A stretch of 64,000 nt of DNA, taken from contig CM056742.1 in assembly GCA_029851415.1 (NCBI GenBank), positions 59,918,454-59,982,453 of the forward strand. Reading direction: 5' to 3'. The notes below the pieces were generated by a model. The model had not been told where the DNA came from. It did not search any database and was given only the letters and a program-made list of their open reading frames with translations. The position numbers and the translations under genes are program-made. This DNA is from Eretmocerus hayati (Eukaryota; Arthropoda; Insecta; Hymenoptera; Aphelinidae). This document shows, in pieces, positions 55,886 through 64,000 of the stretch. Within the stretch, counting starts at the first letter, position 1, and every line of letters begins with the position of its first letter.

Positions 55886-57146
55886 TTCCTTCGATATTGA
55901 AACAACTAACGACATTCCCAATTTGAGTGGCTTTGAAAACTGTTCCATCCCCTATTTTAACCTCAACTGGCTCTCGTAAATCAATATAGTTTAAATAATA
56001 TGAGAGATTATTCATGATGTGGTCAGTACACCCGCTGTCGAGTAACCAATCTATTCTGTTCCCATCCAGTCTAGAGCATGCAAAAATTCCAATCTTTTTA
56101 ACGGAAAAATTCTCAGATTTTAAGAATTCATCAAAATTATTCATTACCTCTACAACAAATGTTCCTGCATTGGTATTATTTTGTCTCTCGCCACTATTAT
56201 TATTACTCTGTTGGTGATACCAACCGCGGCCTGATCCTCGACTATCTCGATTTTGATACATACCTCGGCCTCTTCCACGACCATTATGATAACCTCGATT
56301 GTTCTGTTGTTGATAACCGCCTCCTCGATTTTGGTAGCCACCTCCTCGCTGTTGATAGCCACCACCTTGCTGGTGATTCATCTGATACCCCTGTTGATAT
56401 TGTTGCTGCATTCCTTCCCGGTTGTTACTTCGGTCCGATCTTTTGTTGGGGCAATGGAATTTTATATGGCCTGGCTTTCCACAGTAGTTGCACGTTCTGG
56501 TTTCATGGTTGTTCCTCTCTACTTCAAATATATCAGAACCCTGTCTCTGTCCTTTTTTGTTATCACTTTTCTCTCGAATTTCAAACGTCTTCATTTTATT
56601 CTTGACGATTTCCGTTGTCCGATCTTCTGGCTTAAGAACATCTACCAGATCACCTATGTGACTCATTGAACTATGAAGTGTTCTCAGCATGTAGTTCATC
56701 TTTTCTTCTTCTTCAACTTTTGCACCAGCTTCTTTCAATTCATTTATCAGTTCTTCAAATTCTGTGGAATAATTGTCTGATTCTTCAAAATCTCTCAATT
56801 TCATATTTTCTAACTTGTTTCTTATGCAAATTTGCATCGCGGTTGACTCTTTCAAATAAAGCTCGTCCAATTTCTTCATGAGGTCAAAAGCCAATTCTTT
56901 GTCTCTTACGAATTCCATTTGCTCATTTGATATCGCTCCATATATGTAGTTCATTGCTCTTAAATTCATGTCATCCCAGTCTTCTTCTTTGTCTGACGGC
57001 AATCTCGCTCTCTTCGCCACCTCATCGCATTTTTTCATCTTCGAAAACGGCATGATTCTCTTCTTCCAACATGCATAATCTTCTCCATTGAAAATTGGTA
57101 TTTTGAAATCGTTCACCTTCTCTTCGTTTTCAACTACTTTTATCAT
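55836..57146 (-). CDS. gag: Copia Gag and protease (436-residue frame)
   Basis: Starts at ATG 57146 on the minus strand. Residues 1-200 form a Copia-type Gag (UBN2-like; FNGEDYACWKKRI and a coiled, Glu/Lys-rich centre). A CCHC knuckle C-x2-C-x4-H-x4-C lies at 56492-56451, then a long Gly/Gln/Arg-rich stretch with RGG repeats (about 56440-56150), then the protease active site WLLDSGCTDHI at about 56050-56017. The frame ends soon after because of a frameshift near 55885; the protease continues in the frame 55948-55712. It is the longest uninterrupted protein frame of the window. Confidence 0.93.
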   Translation of the reverse strand: MIKVVENEEKVNDFKIPIFNGEDYACWKKRIMPFSKMKKCDEVAKRARLPSDKEEDWDDMNLRAMNYIYGAISNEQMEFVRDKELAFDLMKKLDELYLKESTAMQICIRNKLENMKLRDFEESDNYSTEFEELINELKEAGAKVEEEEKMNYMLRTLHSSMSHIGDLVDVLKPEDRTTEIVKNKMKTFEIREKSDNKKGQRQGSDIFEVERNNHETRTCNYCGKPGHIKFHCPNKRSDRSNNREGMQQQYQQGYQMNHQQGGGYQQRGGGYQNRGGGYQQQNNRGYHNGRGRGRGMYQNRDSRGSGRGWYHQQSNNNSGERQNNTNAGTFVVEVMNNFDEFLKSENFSVKKIGIFACSRLDGNRIDWLLDSGCTDHIMNNLSYYLNYIDLREPVEVKIGDGTVFKATQIGNVVSCFNIEGKETNRYEKRIFRQRNG

Positions 57147-57356
57147 TCGACAAGTTTATCCTGATACTTCGACCTCACTCTCACTTTTAAAAATAATTCT
57201 CTTTAGTAACAATACCTCTGATGTAGTTTCTTCGAATACTCTTTCAACGGTGCTCCAATTTTCCACCATGCGGTCGTGCACGTGCTACCGGTAACTCCAA
57301 CCTTTCCTTCGTGGCTGAGTTTGGAACAAACACAATTTTCTTCAATAATCTTGCAA

Positions 57357-57373
57357 CCAACGACCTGCTACCA
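57357..57373 (-). promoter_or_regulatory. Copia primer binding site
   Basis: On the minus strand 'tggtagcaggtcgttgg' follows the 5' LTR directly. TGGTAGCAG is complementary to the 3' end of initiator methionine tRNA, the usual Copia-group primer. Confidence 0.75.
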
Positions 57374-57683
57374 TGTTGATATACTTGAAAGGGTCGAAGG
57401 GTTGATGAGGGGCACAAGACTGGGACTAAATAGTTTCATAATAAATAAATGTGTATATTCAACTAACAACAATACAGTATGTTACATATTGCCGGCTTGG
57501 CTCTTCTAGCTCAAGTAGTTGCTCTCTCTTCTCTCTTCAGCTTCGCTGCTGCGCGCACCACACTCATACATACACACATGAGTAGATTCATATTCTAGCC
57601 TGCAGGTGGCACCACGCATCAGCCACTTATCCTGGCAGATGACTCATATAGTCATACAGGATAAATTTAGTCATAATTCAACA
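57374..57683 (-). repeat. 5' LTR of the Copia element
   Basis: 310 bp, TGTTGATATAC...AATTCAACA as read on the plus strand, direct repeat of 47673-47980. Confidence 0.95.
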
Positions 57684-57688
57684 CTATT

Positions 57689-58093
57689 AATGAATATTTT
57701 CTCAGAATTTCTCATTATTATGAGCTCCAAAGTCACTGAGGACACCAAAAAAAGACATTTTCACTCTCAGATTGCCGTAATGTCTTACTGTTGCATCTTA
57801 CATTCGTTCGAATCTGAGCGTTGGATGAAAAAAAAACAGCTTTTCCCTTCATGTTTGAAAATACGACGATGTCAAGAGTATTCGACTTCAATAAAGATTC
57901 ATCGTCTAAGAATCAGGCGAATTTTGTCTTACACATCTTCTGCTGTACGAGCCATGTTCACACATGTGAAACTGTTCAAAAATGGATATTCAACCGCTCT
58001 AAGAATAATTTCGTATATGATTGTGATTTCTGTGTGTTCGCGAATCGTCGAAATCTCAACCGTGGAATTATCAGAGGCTTAAAGAGTACATGA
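57689..58093 (+). pseudogene. Unidentified frame of the large element, right of the Copia insertion
   Basis: The plus-strand frame that ends at the Copia insertion (about 47595-47672) continues open here to about 57835. A slip in a run of nine A residues (near 57828) then leads to a second open stretch to 58093, with a Cys-rich end (CDFCVFANRRNLNRGIIRGL). No family is recognised. It may be part of the element's transposase. Confidence 0.35.
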
Positions 58094-59234
58094 GATTATT
58101 TTCCTATCTCTCGCAAAAGAAGGATTATCTAACCTATTATAAATATGAAGATGCATCGGTGAGCCTGAGAGTTCTGCAGTTCAGCAACGAATCATGCTTG
58201 CTGTGAGATCATATCCCGCTTCAGACGGAGCGTTTGCTCATCTTGAAGATTTTCATCTCACATTTGTCGCATCTTGCGGTAAGAATCAAATCAATCTGAC
58301 GGTAAGGATTTTTTTTTTTAAGTGAAGGTCGGTATTCCATAAATGTACACAGACACACCTCTATATACCCTTCCCTTGACTACGCGAGGGACATCATTTC
58401 CGTGAAACCCCATCCGACTTCCTCCTTCGATTCTGTGGGTGCAAGTTGGCATGTTCCAAATACTTGCTAACCACTTGTTGATCCTACATTCATTTCCAAA
58501 CATGAATTATCGAGTTTGTAAATACAAAAACTATTTTTTCCCGTATGATGATATGTTATGATGATATATTATTGATCATCGTATGGTTTTCAAGAACAGG
58601 CATCGACTACACTTACACTGACATGTTCAATTCGATAGTTCGTGTGATGAGGTAATTGCAAAGATTTGAATCGAGGTTGTCTTCTTTTGAATCAGGCTGT
58701 TCCTTCACTGGTGTACCGCTGCTAATGACAGCTATAGTTTTAATGACCCGTTGTGAGGATGATGCACTCTGTAACTCTATGCGTGTCGTCTGAGAAAATA
58801 CGGAAACAAGGTATTGTTCCGAGAGGAGGGAATCCAAAAGAGGAACCAAAATTTCTCGGTGAAAAAGCATTGCTTGTATATCAACGGGGTTGATGTACTC
58901 ATTGACAATATATAACATTGGGCGGTTGTTTGGAACTTATACGCGAGAATATTGGCATCTCTTCACTTAACCTCTGAATAAATATTTGCAGCACAACTAC
59001 CAGTGTCTCCTTCAATAACTACACATTGAGCCATCAGTAACAAACGAGCGGCAAAAAATCACCTCGCAATTGATTGTAGCATCTCACTCTTTTATCTGAA
59101 AGTGAATGTCGCTCGGAGACCGAGTCAGATGGGAGTTACTTTGAGACATCCTCTCTTATCCGAATGGAACGCAAGTTTACTCGAAATCTGAATGAAAACT
59201 CTCGCTGGAAAATTTTGAGAGGTTGTACTGATTT
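58094..59234. other. Interior of the large element, right part
   Basis: AT-rich, with a minus-strand 101-residue frame at 58613-58918 (start MLYIVNEYINPVDIQAML) that has no recognised domain. No other feature. Confidence 0.4.
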
Positions 59235-60133
59235 TCGTGGTATCAATCCTCTGAAGATTCCAGTTGTTACAGCACTTCACTGACTCCCTGCGTACGTTGG
59301 TGTCATCACATATTCACTACGTGACAATTACGTAGCAGGACACACCGTCATTCAAGGTACGTTGGATCGGACCAGCTGCGCTCACGGAGTCCGTCACATA
59401 CTCGGCCCGTACCTGTAACGTGCTGGCAACTACAGCCTCATGGTACCCCATGACCCGCTCTCAGAGTCCGTCACTTACTCGTAACATACTTGGCTCATAC
59501 ACGCATTTACTGTCACGCGGCTGGCTGAGCGAGGGCTCCAGAATCCGTCACGTACTTGTTCAGTACCCGTCACATACTGGGAAGTACCGATGCGTGCCTT
59601 TGGAGCGCCTCTCCAAAATCCATCACATACTCATTCCGTACTGTGTAGGTAGCAGCAATAACTACTGCGAGTGTTAACAGGTACGAGCCAGTACGTGCAG
59701 CTATGAGCCAAGTCGCTACAGTATGGAATATTAGCTATTTCCCCCTTGACATTAATTCTCCTTAGACGACCCCATGGAGTCTGGGATAATCCATTTTCCT
59801 ACGGAGTTTTAGAGTTCGTCCAAGAAAATTTGTGCACAAATCTTACCCAACTTGCACTGTGTAACATGTTTGAGATTTGCTTCGATTCTGCTCGACGGTG
59901 GTTCATTGTGAACTAGTCGTTCAATGAACCAACGTTGAGAAGTCCTCAACGTGGATCGGGTGCCAATCAGACTTTTGTTCCACTGAAACGAGCCCGAAAG
60001 GTTATTGGAATGATGAACAACCCCAACAATTGTTCCACTAAAACAAGATGGAATCGTTTACAACTTCCTGATGCACGCGCGCTTGCGTTCATTCGTGCGT
60101 GCGTGCTAAGCGCGTCTCATGTAATGACGACCT
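59235..60133 (-). repeat. Right inverted repeat of the large element
   Basis: Reverse complement of 44557-45380 with moderate divergence and indels; shares 'cacgcatttactgtcacgcg' and 'gtgcgtgctaagcgcgtct'-type blocks. Confidence 0.85.
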
Positions 60134-61398
60134 ATGTTCGAGTGCGTCAATGATTTCTTTTTGCACGCATTTGTGTCACAATGTTTAAACGCGCATTCGG
60201 GCTCTGCGCGTTTGAATATAGCGTCAACGCAAAATGGGTTACTGCGCAGATTGGACCTTCCCTGCCTCTCTATCTCTATACTCTCTCCTGTCTCTAGCTT
60301 CAGAAAATCACAGCAGCCAACGTACGTCGAAGATTCTTTGCGAGCGATAACAGCGAACTCGTTTGTTTACTCTACTCTCCCTTGCGATGCGATAATAATG
60401 AGAATAATGTAAGATAAAAGGCTATAAACCTCCACAACAATGACAAAACTCGGAAAAGGTGTCCAGTAAACATGATCTAACAGTCGGGATTATAATTGAA
60501 ACAATATTTTTATCCGCTTCACAATGTAACCTACTCGTCAATTTCTATAGTTTCGGCTATGAAATTTAATCCTTGGGTAGTAAAGATTGATGCCTAACAT
60601 ACAAATTATGTTACTAGAAAGTGTGTCCCGCAGCTGTAACCTAAATCTATAAAAACTATTTCCGATTCCAATTTCGGTTGAAACAATTCTTTCAGTGTAG
60701 TTCAAAATTAAGAGATCCTGAAACTCTATTTAGAGCTCGATTTAGAGTATCTTTTCGCTGTGTCGATGAATTTTTTTGATACAGTAATTACTGACCAAGT
60801 TATACCGAGTTTTTCTATACCTCTGTCAATGCTCACGATAGCATCGGGTGCGGATCGCTATATGCAACTAGACTTTTCGTCGAGGTTTTCAACAAAAAAC
60901 TCATCGCATCCTGAACTTGGAAAGCTATTCCCGGACCCTGCATTGCTATGAGAGAAGATTTTGCTCATAATATTGCTGAGCTAGTGCGTGCGAGTTATTC
61001 TTATATACTGTCAAATCGTAAAAATGTATGAAAACGCTCATTTTGCCTGTGAAATTTTTTCAATCCCTCCGGAAAACTCTTCCCGCAAGATCTTTCTTGA
61101 AATCTCTAGCAATATGACCGGCACCAATTTTTAAAATTCTACACTCATTGACAACATACTCTATTAGTGGTATATGGAATACACGCGCATATTGGCACTG
61201 ATGACATCCTTTTTTTCTTATTTCTCAACACCTTTCAGAAATTATTCTGCGAGACATTTTATTTCTTGCTTCCGAATTCCGAATAAATTAGGACCGATCC
61301 GTGCAAATAAGGACTTTCTAAGGACATAAAGACTTTTCAAATCAAATCAGGAACATCTGAGGACTAGAAGGACTGGAAGGGCCGGTTGACACCTTGTT
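60134..61398. other. Unannotated stretch
   Basis: About 1.26 kb. Short frames (60134-60412 and 60760-60951) are without recognised domains. A patch of 'aaggac' repeats lies near 61290-61380. Confidence 0.5.
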
Positions 61399-61932
61399 AT
61401 ACCAAAAAAATTTTGGGAGGGCATTTGTTTTACCGCATCTCGAAATGCCGTTTTCTGCAATTTTCTCAAATACGTCATCATTGGCCATGGCCGCATATGC
61501 TACCATCCCACTTAGTTCGCACCAGAGTATGTGGAAGTACTCCTCCGAGTACCCTCCAACATGTATAACAACTTGCGGGGACGATTCTCGAGCCAGGGGC
61601 GAGCTGTGGATATAATTTACCGAGTCAAGAATGGGCATTATTTTGGCCATCTGAGTGCAAGAGGCCGTGAGCATGGTTTTACTCATTCTAGCTCGCAAAT
61701 GAAACATTGGGCTGAAATCGAGATTCAAATATACTGTTCCGACTCACAATGACCTCCTCAACGCAATTCTGAGGTCAGTTTTGCTCTAGATATTCGTTCC
61801 TCTGCCCCTTAAGAACTCAGATTCTGTCGACGGGATCTGAAACCGTTGAGGCACTTGAAGACATTTAACAGCTGAACTGACCTCGGAGTTGTGTTTAGAT
61901 AGTCATTTTGAGCCGGAAAAGTATGTTTGAAT

Positions 61933-62390
61933 ACCGACAAAGTTGGCGGGGTCGCTAGGTGTCAGCTCGGCCGATCATCGAGGTTAAGCATCGTTGGGCG
62001 TGGTTAGTACTTGGATCGGTGACCACCCATTTCGGTCTAATCAACCTCGACTTACTGACTTTTCTGATCGTTCGGTTGACAATTACACCTCAGCAACGTG
62101 AGCGGGAGGTACGAAATGCTACAATTTCGATGTCCATGTTAACGAAATGTGGCATGAGTACCGTAAGGGTAGCATGATAAATGTGCCGAACTCTCTGGAG
62201 CAGGTTCTCTCCTTTGAGGAGTTTTCCCTCCCTCTACGGGCATGATTCCCGCGCAAATGCGGAGAGAACTAGATTAGGGTGAGTGGTCGGATCTCAAACA
62301 CGCCACGATAAAACACGAAATGTTAGAACCACGAGATCCGCCCCGTTTGTAATAGTCCATTGACTGAAGACGACCGTTGAACACATGGAA
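61933..62390 (+). mobile_element. 5S rRNA-derived SINE, 458 bp, 16-bp target duplication
   Basis: Flanked by the perfect 16-bp duplication 'aaaagtatgtttgaat' (61917-61932 and 62391-62406). The head (about 61965-62030) matches 5S rRNA around its internal promoter: 'gatcatcgaggttaagca', 'gttgggcgtggttagtactt', 'ggatcggtgacc'. The rest is unrelated to 5S and ends in an A-rich stretch. This is the structure of a SINE3-type element copied by LINE machinery. The tail's partner LINE is unknown. Confidence 0.82.
61965..62030 (+). promoter_or_regulatory. 5S-like internal RNA polymerase III promoter
   Basis: Covers the A-box, intermediate element and C-box regions of 5S rRNA with most bases kept, so TFIIIA-dependent transcription of the SINE is plausible. 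Not a functional 5S gene: sequence past about 62033 is not 5S. Confidence 0.65.
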
Positions 62391-62726
62391 AAAAGTATGT
62401 TTGAATCTCCATTCTAGCCCATTATCTCATTTGTAAGCCAAAACATGTAAAATCATGCTCTCGGTCGCGAACGCCCAAATAGCCAGAATAATGCATATTA
62501 TTGACACGGTGAATAGAACCTACAGCTCGCCCCTGGCTTGAGAATCGTTCCCGCGAGTTTCTATACATGTTTCAGGGTACTAGAGTACTTCCATATACTC
62601 TGGTGCGAATTAAGTGGGATGGAAGCATATGCAGCTATGGCCAATGATGACGCATTTGAGAAAATTTCAGAAAACGGCATTTCGAGATGCGGTAAAACAA
62701 ATGCCCTCCCAAAATTTTTTTGGTAT

Positions 62727-64000
62727 TATTAAAAACCTCAAAAAACGTACTGGAGAAGTTTGATGGATAAATATTTTGGAAATTCTCAGTATTTCACTCT
62801 AAAAGTTTCGATTCTTTTGAAAAATGATCTTTTTCCTACTGCTGTAGCTTCTGTAACTAGGTGTGTCCGTGCTTGCGGACAAAATGGGGCGAAGTGAAGT
62901 TTGGGGAAGTTGGATAATTGCGCAAAGAGCTCGCACCATCACACCAAAGAACGATTTTTTGGGGTCTGTATATCTCATTGACGATTTCACAGATCACGAT
63001 TTTCTCGTGCATTATTCGACGTAGAAAACGAATTTACAGTTCTTTCTCGCACGTCAAGACTTGGCGCGGTGTAAAATACTTGTTCCTCCAGAGGTTACCT
63101 TGGCTTGGACAGAATTCCGGAGTCGGAGCCGGAATGGCATTTGGTGACGTCACGGTGAATTCTCGTCGGCAAAGCATATATCAGTTCAAGTCGGGTGGGA
63201 AAATTATTCCATTGAGGTTTTTCTGCAGGGTCCCCTTTAGAAAACCCTCCCGATTATAGAAATCTATGTTGTCAGGCCGGAAAATCGTCACCATTTGTTT
63301 AAATCGAATTTGTCAAACCTACTCGGTGGAACTGTTTATTTCTGGTTCGAACTATTGCTCTGAGATAATCTGCCGAATTTGGAATCGAAAGAATCTCTCG
63401 TCATTGTTCTCTTAACTTGGTCGTTTTCGAATAATGATCAGAATGATCATGGAAATTTGATTTTAGTAGACGATCATAGTTCACAGTATAAGAGTGGGCT
63501 CGTTCCAGCGATAGTGATCACATTACGAGAACGATGAGATCCTATCATCCGTGATTCCATTGAGCGTGGTCAACTGATCATTATCACACTATCAATCATC
63601 ATAAAACTCAGTATCACACGAATATTGACGACAAATTTCCGTTATTACCGCTGGGGGAAAGAGATGTTCTATTCCGGAAATATTGCTTCTTGGCACTGAA
63701 TATTGTTGATGACAATCTAGTGATCAGATTCCCCCAGTCACAACATAGATTCGTTACTCTGGTGGAGCTCTTATTTCGTACTTAATATTGCAAAATTCAC
63801 GTATTGCCATCTTGGAACTGTTCATCACTTGAAAACGATCAAATTTAACTAGAGATACCGTGAGACCTATCCATTCGAAAATTGGCCAAATTATCTGAGG
63901 AAAATAGTTTGAATGAAAATTGAACAATTTTACCAAATTTTTCGAACAAATTTAAATTGAATAATTTTCCGGTCCCAGCAACATGAATTTCTTCAATCAG
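62727..64000. other. Unannotated stretch
   Basis: About 1.27 kb without a recognised gene. Frames 62918-63259 (plus) and 63754-63936 (minus) have no domain. 'gatcat'-type dyads are frequent near 63440-63600. Confidence 0.5.

Larger units (their letters stand above)
47673..57683 (-). mobile_element. Ty1/Copia LTR retrotransposon, minus strand, with nested foldbacks
   Basis: LTRs 57374-57683 (5') and 47673-47980 (3') have TG...CA ends and a 5-bp duplication CTATT (47668-47672 and 57684-57688). Gene order on the minus strand is gag, protease, integrase, reverse transcriptase, RNase H, the Copia order. The RT is interrupted between 54210 and 49020 by about 5.2 kb that includes two foldback elements. 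Frameshifts near 55885, 55710, 55455 and 55255 also disable it. Confidence 0.94.
44557..60133. mobile_element. Large DNA element with ~0.83-0.9-kb inverted repeats (Copia inserted)
   Basis: Left repeat 44557-45380 and right repeat 59235-60133 are inverted copies. Without the Copia element (47673-57683) and its duplicated target it would be about 5.6 kb. The interior (45381-47672 and 57684-59234) holds unidentified frames, and one plus-strand frame is open across the Copia insertion point. The superfamily is unknown. The outer borders are approximate and no target duplication was seen. Confidence 0.75.
61399..62726. mobile_element. Short foldback (relative of family A) carrying a SINE
   Basis: The ends 'ataccaaaaaaattttggga' and its complement ending near 62726 are inverted. 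The arms match the central part of the 2.09-kb foldback (for example 'gaggtcagttttgctctag'), but the outer sequence is missing or different. Without the 458-bp insertion and its duplication it is about 854 bp. Confidence 0.82.

Noticed and set aside
44557..60133. Maverick/Polinton-type giant element, suggested by 15.6-kb size and long inverted repeats
   Set aside because: Ten kb of it is a Copia retrotransposon. No polymerase B, packaging ATPase, capsid or retroviral-like integrase of the Polinton kind was seen in the remaining 5.6 kb.
61965..62030. A functional 5S rRNA gene
   Set aside because: Only the promoter-bearing part resembles 5S. The sequence after about 62033 is unrelated and the whole lies within a retroposed unit.

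Overview
The window looks like arthropod, probably insect, nuclear DNA. It is AT-rich with spliceosomal-type introns, Ty3/Gypsy and Ty1/Copia retrotransposons of insect type, DNA transposons with very long terminal inverted repeats, foldback elements and many minisatellites. No intact host gene, tRNA gene or bacterial-type operon could be supported. It reads as a dense nest of transposable elements, and almost every convincing reading frame belongs to one. The species cannot be fixed from sequence alone.

Layout. 1-5.1 kb: a small foldback, then 4 kb of AT-rich DNA with no recognisable gene. 5.17-11.40 kb: a complete-looking 6.2-kb DNA transposon with ~1.04-kb inverted repeats and a seven-exon transposase gene (zinc-ribbon-like start, helix-turn-helix, DDE core, C-terminal SWIM zinc finger) broken by one stop codon. 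It sits in a tandem repeat whose other copies lie at 11.4-12.3 and 13.9-14.4 kb, around a 330-bp tandem array. 15.1-16.05 kb: a foldback with 28-bp repeats of opposite polarity in its two arms. 17.8-18.3 kb: a 29-bp minisatellite. 18.4-26.1 kb: a three-layer Gypsy nest. A decayed minus-strand copy abuts the 3' end of a plus-strand copy, and into the polypurine tract of the latter a 5.3-kb Gypsy element (LTRs 20633-21427 and 25143-25935, 4-bp AGGG target duplication) has inserted.

28.2-30.7 kb: two foldbacks bracketing a GC-rich island. 31.3-38.6 kb: several different minisatellites, at least three followed by the same CCCA-rich block and tail, which suggests one modular element family. In the same interval a 1373-bp foldback (34553-37992) is split by a 2.06-kb insertion. 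39.5-44.54 kb: a 360-bp satellite split by a 3.93-kb insertion with TG...CA ends.

44.56-60.13 kb: an element with ~0.83-0.9-kb inverted repeats and an unidentified interior. A 10-kb minus-strand Copia element (LTRs 47673-47980 and 57374-57683, CTATT duplication) has landed in it. The Copia reverse transcriptase is itself interrupted by two abutting foldbacks (2091 and 1373 bp) that share one TA dinucleotide and have similar ends. 61.4-62.7 kb: a shorter foldback relative containing a 458-bp insertion with a 16-bp target duplication and a clear 5S rRNA-like head, i.e. a 5S-derived SINE.

Nothing here forms a pathway. The value of the window is in order of insertion, in element families visible in two or more copies, and in self-dating empty sites.
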